Part shown: one piece after another, positions 29,457 through 37,489 of the stretch
Layout: each line of letters opens with the position of its first letter
Position numbering within the stretch: position 1 is the stretch's first letter
Assembly (NCBI RefSeq): GCF_026847645.1
Contig: NZ_JAPSMC010000018.1
Location: forward strand, 1-53,144
Reading direction: 5' to 3'
Origin: Anoxybacillus sp. J5B_2022
GTDB taxonomy: Bacteria > Bacillota > Bacilli > Bacillales > Anoxybacillaceae
Length of the DNA: 53,144 nt
Notes under the pieces: generated by a model
Told to the model about the DNA's origin: nothing
Databases searched by the model: none
Seen by the model: the letters and a program-made list of their open reading frames with translations, nothing else
Position numbers and translations under genes: made by a program

Positions 29457-30650
29457 ATGAGTAAAACGATGGAAATCATTCATTTAACTGAGCGATATGG
29501 CGCAAACAACTACCATCCACTTCCAGTGGTTCTCTCCAAAGGCGAAGGGGTATGGGTGGAAGACCCTGAAGGAAACCGCTATATGGACATGCTTAGCGCT
29601 TATTCTGCTGTCAATCAAGGTCATCGCCATCCAAAAATCATTCAAGCGTTAAAAGAACAAGCTGACCGCATCACCTTAACATCCCGTGCATTCCACAACG
29701 ATCAATTAGGTCCATGGTATGAAAAAGTAGCTAAATTAACCGGCAAAGAAATGGTGTTACCGATGAACACAGGCGCTGAAGCAGTCGAGACCGCGGTCAA
29801 AGCAGCGCGTCGTTGGGCTTATGATGTGAAAGGTGTGCCAGCTGATCAAGCGGAAATTATCGTCTGTGAAGACAATTTCCATGGCCGGACGATGACAGCG
29901 GTATCGATGTCCTCCAATCCGGAATATAAGCGCGGGTTCGGTCCGATGCTTCCAGGCATCAAAGTCATCCCATTCGGCGATGTTGAAGCATTAAAGAAAG
30001 CGATTACGCCAAATACAGCTGCGTTTATTTTCGAACCAATTCAAGGAGAAGCAGGCATTAACATCCCATCAGAAGGATTTTTGAAAGCTGCGTTTGATGT
30101 GTGCAAAGAACACAATGTGCTATACATTGCGGACGAAATTCAATCTGGTTTAGGCCGATCTGGAAAAATGTTTGCCTGCGATTGGGAAAATGTCGTTCCA
30201 GACATGTATATTCTTGGGAAAGCATTAGGTGGCGGTGTATTTCCAATTTCTTGCGTTGCAGCCAATCGCGACATTCTTGGTGTCTTTAACCCTGGATCAC
30301 ATGGCTCTACATTCGGTGGAAACCCGCTCGCTTGCGCGGTTTCGATCGCTGCCATCGACGTGCTTGTCGAAGAAAAACTCGCAGAACGCTCATTGGAATT
30401 AGGTAATTATTTCCAAGAGAAGCTGCGTGAAATTCAACACCCTGATATTAAAGAAGTGCGCGGTCGCGGATTGTTCATTGGAGTCGAATTGCATGGGCCT
30501 GCCCGCCCTTATTGCGAAAAACTACAACAGGAAGGCTTATTATGTAAAGAAACACATGATACAGTCATTCGTTTCGCACCACCACTCATCATTACAAAAG
30601 AGCAACTCGATTGGGCGATTGAAAAAGTAAAAAAAGTATTTAGTGAGTAA
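29457..30650 (+). CDS. rocD: Ornithine aminotransferase
   Basis: A 397-aa PLP enzyme that converts ornithine and 2-oxoglutarate to glutamate semialdehyde and glutamate, in arginine catabolism and proline formation. Visible: [18 protein letters not shown] at the start, [15 protein letters not shown], then FEPIQGEAG and the PLP lysine in ILGKALGGG near residue 254. AGGAGG precedes the ATG, and TATAAT at 29409-29414 is a likely SigmaA -10 with a poor -35. It stands alone here without rocA, rocE or rocF. Confidence 0.94.
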   Translation: MSKTMEIIHLTERYGANNYHPLPVVLSKGEGVWVEDPEGNRYMDMLSAYSAVNQGHRHPKIIQALKEQADRITLTSRAFHNDQLGPWYEKVAKLTGKEMVLPMNTGAEAVETAVKAARRWAYDVKGVPADQAEIIVCEDNFHGRTMTAVSMSSNPEYKRGFGPMLPGIKVIPFGDVEALKKAITPNTAAFIFEPIQGEAGINIPSEGFLKAAFDVCKEHNVLYIADEIQSGLGRSGKMFACDWENVVPDMYILGKALGGGVFPISCVAANRDILGVFNPGSHGSTFGGNPLACAVSIAAIDVLVEEKLAERSLELGNYFQEKLREIQHPDIKEVRGRGLFIGVELHGPARPYCEKLQQEGLLCKETHDTVIRFAPPLIITKEQLDWAIEKVKKVFSE

Positions 30651-30652
30651 GC

Positions 30653-30690
30653 AAAAAGGGCTTCCCTATACGGGTGCCCTTTTCTTTTAT
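30653..30690. terminator. Terminator between rocD and yisK
   Basis: AAAAGGGC (30654-30661) pairs with GCCCTTTT (30676-30683), with an inner CCC/GGG pair. It is T-rich after the stem on the plus strand and A-rich before it, so it can serve both convergent genes. Confidence 0.8.
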
Positions 30691-31589
30691 TCCCCGATGG
30701 AATTGCGAAGCGTGCCAATTCCTTCGATCGTAATTTCGATGACATCGCCCGTTTCTAAAAAGCGCGGCGGTTTCATGCCTTTGCCGACCCCTGCCGGCGT
30801 TCCTGTCGCGATAATATCGCCCGGCTCTAATGTCATTCCTTGCGAAATCGTCGCAATAATCGTTTCGACTGGGAAAATAAACTGCTCCGTATTTGCCTTT
30901 TGCCGCGTTTCCCCATTGACTTTCGTTTCGATATGTAAACGGTTCGGATTAGCAATGAGCGACTTATGCACAATCCACGGCCCCATCGGGCAAGACGTAT
31001 CAAGGCTTTTCCCTAGCAAAAATTGCTTGTGTCGCTGCTGCAAATCACGGGCGGTAATATCATTAATAATCGTGTAGCCAAATACATACTCAAGCGCTTC
31101 CGCTTCTGAAATGGCTTTTCCCTTTTTGCCGATCACAACCGCAAGCTCGCCTTCATAGTCCAGTTCGTTTGTCACATCCCGATGGCGCAACACCGTTTCT
31201 TCATGTCCAACCACCGTTGTCGGCACTTTGGAAAACAGCATTAAATGTTTCGGAATATCAGCGGCGCTGCCTAGCTCAAGCGCATGTTCGACATAGTTTT
31301 TCCCGACGCAAAAAATGTTTTTCAGCGGCCGCGGAATCGGTGCCAACAATCGAACCTCCTCGAGCGAATAGACGTATTGCGGCGACGGATGTGCCTTTAC
31401 CCAGGCGAGTAGTTCACGAACTTTCTGAATGAACACATCCCCGAGCGCGATGCACTCAACGAGCGTTTCTGGTAGCGTTGTAGATGACTCCATCATTTGT
31501 TCTGCCAACCGCAAGTCGATGACTGCTTCATTTTCTGTGACAACCCCAATGAATCGAGCGCTGTTTCGTTCAGCTGTAACAAATTTCAT
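30687..31589 (-). CDS. yisK: Fumarylacetoacetate hydrolase-family protein
   Basis: A 300-aa protein with an N-terminal cap domain of about 90 residues and a C-terminal FAH fold. Metal and substrate motifs are VGKNYVEHALELG, ELDYEGELAVVIGKKGK (acidic metal ligands) and ATGTPAGVGKG. Family members hydrolyse or decarboxylate diketo acids; B. subtilis YisK is reported to act on oxaloacetate and to associate with Mbl when overproduced (from memory). The ATG at 31589 has GAGGAG at 8 nt; a GTG two codons upstream is too close to it. Confidence 0.9.
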   Translation of the reverse strand: MKFVTAERNSARFIGVVTENEAVIDLRLAEQMMESSTTLPETLVECIALGDVFIQKVRELLAWVKAHPSPQYVYSLEEVRLLAPIPRPLKNIFCVGKNYVEHALELGSAADIPKHLMLFSKVPTTVVGHEETVLRHRDVTNELDYEGELAVVIGKKGKAISEAEALEYVFGYTIINDITARDLQQRHKQFLLGKSLDTSCPMGPWIVHKSLIANPNRLHIETKVNGETRQKANTEQFIFPVETIIATISQGMTLEPGDIIATGTPAGVGKGMKPPRFLETGDVIEITIEGIGTLRNSIGE

Positions 31590-31789
31590 TTCCACATCTC
31601 CTCATTTTTCGTTTTCGATAACATATATTCGTCTTCGTTTGCGAAAACCCTACTAAAAATTTTGTAGAAATTTGTAATATTATGTCTTATTTTCACGAAA
31701 TCCTTTCCTTTTTTTCCATTCCGTGTATAATGATTGTAACTAGGTTTTTGCACCTTTGAAATGAGAATAACTAAACGTTGGTGAAAACA

Positions 31790-31972
31790 ATGATCATGTT
31801 GATTGAAGAAAAGCGACAACAAATGATCGAAATGGCTTTAACATACGGTTTCACAGCAAAAGAAACGATTCAATGCAGTCAAGAATTGGACGAGTTGATT
31901 AATCAATACGTAAAAAAGACGTTACCGATGTTTCCTGCTCCAGAGCATTCCCTGTCGCCTGTCCCTCAGTAG
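31790..31972 (+). CDS. Spo0E-like aspartyl-phosphate phosphatase (YisI type)
   Basis: A 60-aa protein with the Spo0E signature SQELDELI near residues 29-36 inside a predicted helical hairpin (MLIEEKRQQMIEMALTYG, then loop and second helix). Such proteins dephosphorylate Spo0A~P and so delay sporulation. In B. subtilis yisI lies between gerPA and yisK, which fits this place. The start at 31790 is chosen for GGTGA upstream; 31778 (GTG) is an alternative. A hairpin terminator follows. Confidence 0.82.
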   Translation: MIMLIEEKRQQMIEMALTYGFTAKETIQCSQELDELINQYVKKTLPMFPAPEHSLSPVPQ

Positions 31973-31994
31973 CTAGCCGAGGGACTTCTTTTAT
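31961..31994 (+). terminator. Terminator of the Spo0E-like gene
   Basis: GTCCCTC (31961-31967) pairs with GAGGGAC (31979-31985), followed by TTCTTTTATT. Its left arm lies inside the last codons. Confidence 0.8.
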
Positions 31995-33125
31995 TTATGA
32001 CCGCCGGCGAAATAGCGGCCAATTTCCGTATGTCACTGCTCGCCATAGCCACTCGACAGGACCGGTATAAAAGTGCTGCAGCCATTTTCGGCTAGCGATC
32101 GCTTGCAAGCCGTAAATTACAGCGACCCCTATCGTTCCATATAGAGGACGAACGCTCCCATACAAGCCGAGCCCATAGCTGTAAAAGACAAACGTGCAAA
32201 GCACCGACTGAAGTAAATAATTCGTGACCGACATGCGGCCGGCTGCTGCTAAATAGTCAAACACTCCCCATCTTTTTTGCGCTAACAGCCACATTCCCGC
32301 TGCGTAAAACAGCGCCAACGCTGGACCGCCGAACGTATCTTGCACATACTCTGTCCACATATTTTTTCCCATCCAATACGGCAACAACTTTAACGGTAGC
32401 CCGATCAAGAAAGAAACGACCGCTACTCGCTTAATAGTACGCGCGGACAAAGCCGATCGGTTTTGCGCCACATATCCGCCGAACAATCCGAAAGAAAGGA
32501 GAGTCATCGCAATGAATAAAAACCCTTCCGTATTGTTCACGTACACCCAATCATGCAGGCGTTGCCAAAAAATATCGGAAGCCGTTCCATGCCGATAGTT
32601 TTTTAACGCTTCTCGCGCAAGTGATTCCGCTTCAACAGATACCCCATTTTCTCCTGTGCGCCCCGCAACCACTAATAAAATAGCGATGATCCCACGAGGA
32701 ACGTAACAAACAAGTGCAGTAAACAGCCAAACACGGGAAGAAACTTGCTGAAAAAGAAGAAGCAATACTCCGGTTGCTGCATACGTAATTAAAATATCAC
32801 CATGCCAAATGAAAAACGCATGAATACCCCCAAGCACTAATAACGCTACCATTCGGCGCATAAATAAACGCGGAAACGGCAGCCCTTGTTCGCTCGCCTG
32901 CTCACGAAATAATATCATGCTAAATCCAAATAAAAACGCAAAAAGCGGATAAAAACTCGCCTGCGCCGCCACATCAATGAACGTAATTGTCCAGCGATCA
33001 AGCGGGCTTTTCCACCAGTTTTCAAGACGTATGTACATGACCGGAGAATGGAAATCGAGCATATTCACTAAAAAAATCCCGAAAAGCGCAAACCCTCTTA
33101 TACTATCAACTTCTTTCATTCTCAA
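31995..33125 (-). CDS. DUF418-family multipass membrane protein
   Basis: A 376-aa protein with about ten TM segments. It begins KEVDSIRGFALFGIFLVNML, the typical opening of YeiB/DUF418 proteins, and has the C-terminal DUF418 region (GRMSVTNYLLQSVLCTFVFY). Function is unknown; a transport or lipid-related role is often supposed. A TTG at 33125 is chosen because GGAGGGG lies 6 nt before it; the ATG at 33119 would be 12 nt away. It follows the acyl-CoA synthetase gene on the same strand but a terminator separates them. Confidence 0.82.
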   Translation of the reverse strand: MRMKEVDSIRGFALFGIFLVNMLDFHSPVMYIRLENWWKSPLDRWTITFIDVAAQASFYPLFAFLFGFSMILFREQASEQGLPFPRLFMRRMVALLVLGGIHAFFIWHGDILITYAATGVLLLLFQQVSSRVWLFTALVCYVPRGIIAILLVVAGRTGENGVSVEAESLAREALKNYRHGTASDIFWQRLHDWVYVNNTEGFLFIAMTLLSFGLFGGYVAQNRSALSARTIKRVAVVSFLIGLPLKLLPYWMGKNMWTEYVQDTFGGPALALFYAAGMWLLAQKRWGVFDYLAAAGRMSVTNYLLQSVLCTFVFYSYGLGLYGSVRPLYGTIGVAVIYGLQAIASRKWLQHFYTGPVEWLWRAVTYGNWPLFRRRS

Positions 33126-33143
33126 ATGCTTCCCCTCCAAATG

Positions 33144-33171
33144 AAAAGGCGCCGCTTCGCTGGCGGACGCC
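33144..33171 (-). terminator. Terminator after the acyl-CoA synthetase gene
   Basis: A GC-rich stem GGCGCCGC (33148-33155) with GCGGaCGCC (33163-33171, one bulge). On the minus strand it is followed by TTTTC. Confidence 0.75.
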
Positions 33172-33179
33172 CGATTATT

Positions 33180-34772
33180 TTAGTTGACATACCGGCTTGT
33201 TTTTCCGTGTGTTTTCCAGTATTCATTACGCAAATGAACTTTTTGAATTTTTCCTGATGCTGTTTTCGGAAGTTCTTTCACAAACGTTACGCCTGTAATC
33301 GCTTTGAAGTGGGCTAATTTCTCACGGGAAAAGACGACCAACTCTTGTTCAGTGACATGATGGCCTGGTCGAACGACTACGAACGCATGCGGTGTTTCTC
33401 CCCATTTTTCATGCGGAGCAGCAATGACCGCTGCTTCTAACACCGCGGGATGGTCATAAAGAACCCCTTCCACTTCAATCGAAGAAATATTTTCGCCGCC
33501 GCTAATAATAATATCCTTTTTCCGGTCGACGATGTCAATGTTTCCGTATTCGTCGACGGTCGCCATATCGCCGGTATGGAGCCAGCCGTTTCGAATCGTT
33601 TCCATCGTCGCCTCTGGATTTTTCCAATACCCTTTCATGACACCGTTGCTTCTAACAACGACTTCGCCGATCGATTGCCCATCGTGCGGCACTTCTTCCC
33701 CATGTTCATTGATCACTTTTACTTCACAGCCAATCATCGCATGACCAGCTTTTGCTTTCATGCGATATTGTTCATGAAGCGGCAAGTGGCTTAAATGCGA
33801 ACGAATCGTAGAAACAGTGCTTAATGGCGATGATTCGGTCATGCCGTATACTTGAATGAATTCCCATCCCAGTTCTTTTTCAACGCGCGTCACAAACGCA
33901 GGCGGCGGTGCTGAGCCGGCAATAACGACGCGAACAGGATGATCAATCGTTGGCACGTGCTGTTCGTAATATTGCAACAGCGAATTTAATACGGTCGGCG
34001 CCATATGCATAACGTTCACGTGATATTTTTTTATGCAGTCAAAAATAAGTTCCGGCGCGGCCTTGCGCAAACAAATGTGCGTTGCGCCATTGGCGGTATA
34101 ATAGAATGGCGCTCCCCAGCCGTTGACATGAAACATTGGCAATACGTGCAAATAATTATCGCAGTCGGATACACGTAAATGGTGCATCGTAACTAATGCA
34201 TGAAGATAGTTATTGCGATGCGTCAGCATAACCCCTTTCGGATTTCCTGTCGTTCCGCTCGTATAAAGAAGGCTGCATACATCATTTTCATCGATTTCTG
34301 GCCGGGAAAATGGCGCGGTCGGAAATTGCGCGAGCCATTCATCGTAAGCGATTTCATCGGTAGCATCGTCTTTGTAATGAACGATGATTTTCTCGACCGT
34401 TTCGAGCTTGTCCTTAATCGGCACAATTAAGTAATATAATTCTTGGTCGACAAATAGCACTTTGCTTTCGCTATGATTCAAAATAAACAAATAGTCATCC
34501 GGCTTTAGACGAATGTTTAGCGGCACCATAATCGCTCCGAGCTGAAAGACACCGTAAAACCCTTCGAACATTTCAAGCGTATTTGGCGCTAAATAAGCCA
34601 CGCGATCGCCTTGTTGTACCCCTAGCTCCCTTAGTCCGTGCGACAGCTGATTCACTCGATCGTTCAGCTGCCGATATGTAAGCTCTCTTTCTCCACAGAT
34701 GACCCCTGTTTTTTCGCCATACAACGCCACCGCTCGGTCTAAAAATTGCGTTAATACTAACGGTACATTCAT
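33180..34772 (-). CDS. Fatty-acyl-CoA synthetase (AMP-forming)
   Basis: A 530-aa member of the adenylate-forming family, activating a carboxylic acid to its CoA thioester. Motifs: P-loop-like LLYTSGTTGNPKGVMLTH near residue 170, VYGMTESSP near 310, GWLHTGDMATVDEYGN near 395, DRKKDIIISGGENIS near 415, and the catalytic C-terminal lysine in PKTASGKIQK near 510. The length and lack of a long N-terminal extension fit medium- or long-chain acyl-CoA ligases. AGGGGGATGGGGAG precedes the ATG. The natural substrate cannot be read off. Symbols such as lcfB are avoided, because orthology is not certain. Confidence 0.9.
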   Translation of the reverse strand: MNVPLVLTQFLDRAVALYGEKTGVICGERELTYRQLNDRVNQLSHGLRELGVQQGDRVAYLAPNTLEMFEGFYGVFQLGAIMVPLNIRLKPDDYLFILNHSESKVLFVDQELYYLIVPIKDKLETVEKIIVHYKDDATDEIAYDEWLAQFPTAPFSRPEIDENDVCSLLYTSGTTGNPKGVMLTHRNNYLHALVTMHHLRVSDCDNYLHVLPMFHVNGWGAPFYYTANGATHICLRKAAPELIFDCIKKYHVNVMHMAPTVLNSLLQYYEQHVPTIDHPVRVVIAGSAPPPAFVTRVEKELGWEFIQVYGMTESSPLSTVSTIRSHLSHLPLHEQYRMKAKAGHAMIGCEVKVINEHGEEVPHDGQSIGEVVVRSNGVMKGYWKNPEATMETIRNGWLHTGDMATVDEYGNIDIVDRKKDIIISGGENISSIEVEGVLYDHPAVLEAAVIAAPHEKWGETPHAFVVVRPGHHVTEQELVVFSREKLAHFKAITGVTFVKELPKTASGKIQKVHLRNEYWKTHGKTSRYVN

Positions 34773-34825
34773 CTCCCCATCCCCCTTTTTGTTTGAAAAT
34801 TCAATAAAATTATAGCATATTTTTC

Positions 34826-34859
34826 AAGAAAAAGCGTTACAATTTTTTGCAACGCTTTT
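34826..34859 (-). terminator. Terminator of the minus-strand gerPF-like gene
   Basis: AAAAGCGTT (34830-34838) pairs with AACGCTTTT (34851-34859). On the minus strand T residues follow (TTTTTCTTG). Confidence 0.85.
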
Positions 34860-35082
34860 ACTTATTGGCGATATTATTTGAGCCGTTCAAATCGGCATCA
34901 AACGTATTCGTGACACTGCAAAACGTATTCGTTTGCAAAAAATCGCCGGTATTGCTGCCGCCTGCTCCAGAATTCGATTTAGCCGTACTTTTCGGGGCGA
35001 TTTGGAGCACATCTCCCATATTGACCGTACCGTTCCCGCCAACGCTCGTCACTTTCACCCCACCAATAATTACCGCTGGCAT
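34858..35082 (-). CDS. GerPF/GerPA-family spore germination protein, extra copy 1
   Basis: A 74-aa protein with the GerPA/PF pattern: MPAVIIGGVKVTSVGGNGTV, the central GDVLQIAPKSTAKS, and a Gly-rich GAGGSNTGDFLQTNT segment. GerP proteins help nutrients pass the spore coat to the germinant receptors. The start at 35082 has GAGGATG upstream. It is transcribed away from the main gerP cluster from its own SigmaK-like promoter, and is about as similar to the plus-strand neighbour at 35219 as to gerPF, suggesting local duplication. Confidence 0.88.
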   Translation of the reverse strand: MPAVIIGGVKVTSVGGNGTVNMGDVLQIAPKSTAKSNSGAGGSNTGDFLQTNTFCSVTNTFDADLNGSNNIANK

Positions 35083-35112
35083 GTCCATCATCCTCTTTCA
35101 TCTTTTATGTTT

Positions 35113-35140
35113 TATTCTATGAAATAAACAAAAAAACGTA
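35113..35140 (-). promoter_or_regulatory. SigmaK-like promoter of the minus-strand gerPF-like gene
   Basis: On the minus strand: TACG around 35137-35140, about 16 bp, then CATAGAATA (complement of 35113-35121), a full match to the SigmaK -10 CATANNNTA. Confidence 0.6.
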
Positions 35141-35159
35141 TGGACATCTACCCGCATTC

Positions 35160-35187
35160 AACACTTTCTTTCCGATTTCATACAATA
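35160..35187 (+). promoter_or_regulatory. SigmaK-like promoter of the plus-strand gerPF-like gene
   Basis: AACA (35160-35163), a 15-bp spacer, then CATACAATA (35179-35187), matching the SigmaK -10 CATANNNTA; about 30 nt before the start codon. Known gerP operons are expressed in the mother cell under SigmaK. Confidence 0.65.
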
Positions 35188-35218
35188 CAATAAGGCGTAT
35201 AAGAAAGGATGTGAACAT

Positions 35219-35443
35219 ATGCCGTCTTTTATTGGTGGACCAATCAAAATTACAAACGTTAGCGGCGACGGAACGGTAAACTTTGGTGACGTCTTGCAAA
35301 TTACACCGAAAAGCACTGTAAAATCCCATTTAGGTTCAGGGGGAGGGAATAACGGGGATTTTATGCAAACGAATACATTTGTTAGCTTCACGAACACGGC
35401 AGATCCAGACATTGCCGATGCAAACAATGTAGCAAACAACTAA
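35219..35443 (+). CDS. GerPF/GerPA-family spore germination protein, extra copy 2
   Basis: 74 aa: MPSFIGGPIKITNVSGDGTV, GDVLQITPKSTVKS, then GGGNNGDFMQTNTF. It looks GerPF-like (IGGPIKI start, double Asn end). AAGGATGTG precedes the ATG. It is placed directly upstream of gerPA and has its own SigmaK-like promoter. The B. subtilis cluster, as I recall it, lacks a gene here. Confidence 0.88.
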   Translation: MPSFIGGPIKITNVSGDGTVNFGDVLQITPKSTVKSHLGSGGGNNGDFMQTNTFVSFTNTADPDIADANNVANN

Positions 35444-35446
35444 CCG

Positions 35447-35475
35447 CACCTTTTCCCGCCCATGCCCATACGATA
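35447..35475 (+). promoter_or_regulatory. SigmaK-like promoter of gerPABCDEF
   Basis: CACC (35447-35450), a 16-bp spacer, then CATACGATA (35467-35475), matching CATANNNTA; 30 nt before the gerPA start. Confidence 0.68.
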
Positions 35476-35504
35476 TACTGAGAACGAAAGAAAGGTGTTT
35501 ATGT

Positions 35505-35726
35505 ATGCCCGCATTCGTTGGAGTCGTCAAACTGAACAGCATCGGGAGCAGCGGGGTTTTTCATATCGGCGATGTGTTTGCGATTTCTCCGTACAGCGTT
35601 GCTAAAACGTTTGCTGGTGCTGGCTCGTTCAATACCGGAAACGGGTTGCATGTTTATAACTATTACAGCAATACAAACACAAACGATGCAGATGTGGCAG
35701 ATGAAAATATTGTCGGCAACGCGTAA
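35505..35726 (+). CDS. gerPA: Spore germination protein GerPA
   Basis: A 73-aa protein, first of the six-gene gerP operon: MPAFVGVVKLNSIGSSGVF, GDVFAISPYSVAKTF, then GAGSFNTGNGLHVYNYYS. The ribosome site AAAGGTG precedes the ATG. The GerP proteins lie in the spore coat and are needed for normal access of germinants. Gene order PA-PB-PC-PD-PE-PF is intact here. Confidence 0.93.
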   Translation: MPAFVGVVKLNSIGSSGVFHIGDVFAISPYSVAKTFAGAGSFNTGNGLHVYNYYSNTNTNDADVADENIVGNA

Positions 35727-35738
35727 AGGAGGGGAACG

Positions 35739-35969
35739 ATGAATTTCTATATCAATCAAAGTATATGGATTTATCAATTGAAAATCGGCTCCGTATCGAA
35801 CTCATCTGTCTTGCAAATCGGCAGTGCCGGTAGCATTCAAGCGCATTCAACGTTAAGCAATACAGGCGGATTTACTCAACCCGCTCCGGAAGCGAAGTTG
35901 GCTGGTCCGTTCACTCCGTTGGTTCCGCTTCATTCTGCGACTCGCCAAAAAAGTGATGACAACGAGTAG
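35739..35969 (+). CDS. gerPB: Spore germination protein GerPB
   Basis: 76 aa, beginning MNFYINQSIWIYQLKIGSVS, followed by SVLQIGSAGSIQAHSTLSNTGGF and a Pro-rich LAGPFTPLVPL end. The short strand-rich repeat SSVLQIG recurs in GerPD and GerPE. It follows gerPA by 12 nt with an AAGGAGGGG ribosome site. Confidence 0.92.
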   Translation: MNFYINQSIWIYQLKIGSVSNSSVLQIGSAGSIQAHSTLSNTGGFTQPAPEAKLAGPFTPLVPLHSATRQKSDDNE

Positions 35970-36018
35970 CTGTTCATATACTAGAAAGAGAGGGGACCTT
36001 TGAGAGGATGATCGCCAC

Positions 36019-36627
36019 ATGAGCACTTCGTTTCCACACGATTACTTCACAAAATTGCACCATTATTTAACTTGGCAGACAAATAAAATCAAGCATCTCG
36101 AACAGCAGATTGCTCACCTTGAAAAAGAAATTCAAGAGTTAAAACAACGTCCGCAAACGATGATCGAAAAAATTGAATATAAATTTGACCAACTAAAAGT
36201 CGAAACGTTGGAAGGAACGTTAAATATCGGGCTGACACCGAACGGGGGCACGCTGATTGAAGATTTTTCCGTCAGTCCTGAAAAAACGGTCGTTCCGAAG
36301 CCAGAGCCGGTATTGTTCCGCAGCATTCAAAGCAAAATTAACGAATATTTAGCGAACGACTGTAAAACGATATTGGAACAGTTGGAAACAAAATATGCCT
36401 ATCCGCTCGATGAAACGTATCGCCAATTTATTTTGCAAGACGTTCAGCGGCAAATCGATGAACGAATTCACTTTTATTTGCAACAAAAAATGAATAGCGG
36501 CTACGTTCCAGATCCGAGTTCTTCCGAAGCAGTGGAAACGGAAATTGTCAATAAAGTCAAACAAGACATTGAGCAATCGTTAGACAGTTTTATGAAACAT
36601 TTACCAAAGCAAGGAGGAGAAAGATGA
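36019..36627 (+). CDS. gerPC: Spore germination protein GerPC
   Basis: A 202-aa protein, the largest of the set. An N-terminal coiled coil (about residues 20-55, KHLEQQIAHLEKEIQELKQR) precedes a central beta segment (VETLEGTLNIGLTPNGG) and a C-terminal helical part. It overlaps gerPD by 4 nt. It probably forms the structural core of the GerP assembly in the coat (inference). Confidence 0.92.
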   Translation: MSTSFPHDYFTKLHHYLTWQTNKIKHLEQQIAHLEKEIQELKQRPQTMIEKIEYKFDQLKVETLEGTLNIGLTPNGGTLIEDFSVSPEKTVVPKPEPVLFRSIQSKINEYLANDCKTILEQLETKYAYPLDETYRQFILQDVQRQIDERIHFYLQQKMNSGYVPDPSSSEAVETEIVNKVKQDIEQSLDSFMKHLPKQGGER

Positions 36628-36806
36628 ATTATACCGTCGTTAACCGTGAAATACAAATCGGCGATATTTATTTGACGGCCGTCACGAGTTCATCTATCTT
36701 TTTAATCGGCGATGCTGACATCATTAATCTTGCATCCGCTTTTGATACCCCGCCGGAATCGTTGATTATCGGTCCGTTCGTTCCGCTTACGCCAAAAGGG
36801 TCATAA
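36624..36806 (+). CDS. gerPD: Spore germination protein GerPD
   Basis: 60 aa: MNYTVVNREIQIGDIYLTAV, SSIFLIGDADIINLASAF, then PPESLIIGPFVPLTPKGS. The IGPFVPL ending resembles that of GerPB. AGGAGGAGAAAG lies inside the gerPC end, before the overlapping start. Confidence 0.92.
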   Translation: MNYTVVNREIQIGDIYLTAVTSSSIFLIGDADIINLASAFDTPPESLIIGPFVPLTPKGS

Positions 36807-36833
36807 ACTACTAGATGAAAGGTTGTCTGCGCC

Positions 36834-37241
36834 GTGAAACGATTATCAATGGTTCAGCTACTCAATAGTAAAGTGTTTCTTCTCAGTTCCGTTCTGCAAA
36901 TTGGCGACTCACGCGAAATTACCGCCCGCTCGAACGTATTAGCTGTTCAACGGCAATATGAGCTTTTTTATGGAGGCGAAGGAGAAGTGGGATTTCCGGT
37001 GCTTACTAAACCGATTCCAAAGCTCGATGTCCCCGCCTCTGTTCGCACGTATCGCCTCAATGAGTCCCCGGTTTTGTCGGTTCGTTCCGTTTATTTGATC
37101 GCTGCTTCGACAGCGTCCGTCGTTCATATTGGCTCTACTTCCACGATTAGCGGCGAAACGAGAATTAAACATATTCGCCAATTAGCCGATTCCATCGCCC
37201 CCACTCCAAAAACAGCGATTCGCATAACAAAGGATGGATAA
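36834..37241 (+). CDS. gerPE: Spore germination protein GerPE
   Basis: 135 aa with two SSVLQIG-like repeats: SSVLQIGDSREITARSNVL near residue 18 and ASVVHIGSTSTISGETRIK near 103. The GTG start at 36834 has AAAGG upstream; an in-frame ATG at 36849 lacks a site. The spacing of 2 nt to gerPF indicates coupling. Confidence 0.9.
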   Translation: MKRLSMVQLLNSKVFLLSSVLQIGDSREITARSNVLAVQRQYELFYGGEGEVGFPVLTKPIPKLDVPASVRTYRLNESPVLSVRSVYLIAASTASVVHIGSTSTISGETRIKHIRQLADSIAPTPKTAIRITKDG

Positions 37242-37243
37242 AT

Positions 37244-37465
37244 ATGCCTGCAGTAGTCGGTCCGATTAAGATTACAAATATAGGAAGCGGTGCCGTGTTC
37301 CAAGTGGGGGATACGCTCTACATTGCACCGAAAATAGCCACGAAAACACTAGGAGGTGCCGGAGGATTCAATACTGGAGATTTTATTATTACGAATAACG
37401 GGATCAGTTTGACTAACACGTTTGATCCTGATGTGTTTGACAGCAATGTTGCTGGCAATAATTAA
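37244..37465 (+). CDS. gerPF: Spore germination protein GerPF
   Basis: 73 aa: MPAVVGPIKITNIGSGAVFQ, GDTLYIAPKIATKTL, then GAGGFNTGDFIITNNG. Last gene of the operon, followed at once by a hairpin terminator and the convergent sbcC. Confidence 0.93.
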   Translation: MPAVVGPIKITNIGSGAVFQVGDTLYIAPKIATKTLGGAGGFNTGDFIITNNGISLTNTFDPDVFDSNVAGNN

Positions 37466-37489
37466 AGGTGGGAATAATCCCACCTTTTT
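37464..37489. terminator. Terminator between gerPF and sbcC
   Basis: AAAGGTGGGA (37464-37473) pairs with TCCCACCTTT (37478-37487), with T residues after the plus-strand arm. It overlaps both stop codons. Confidence 0.88.
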
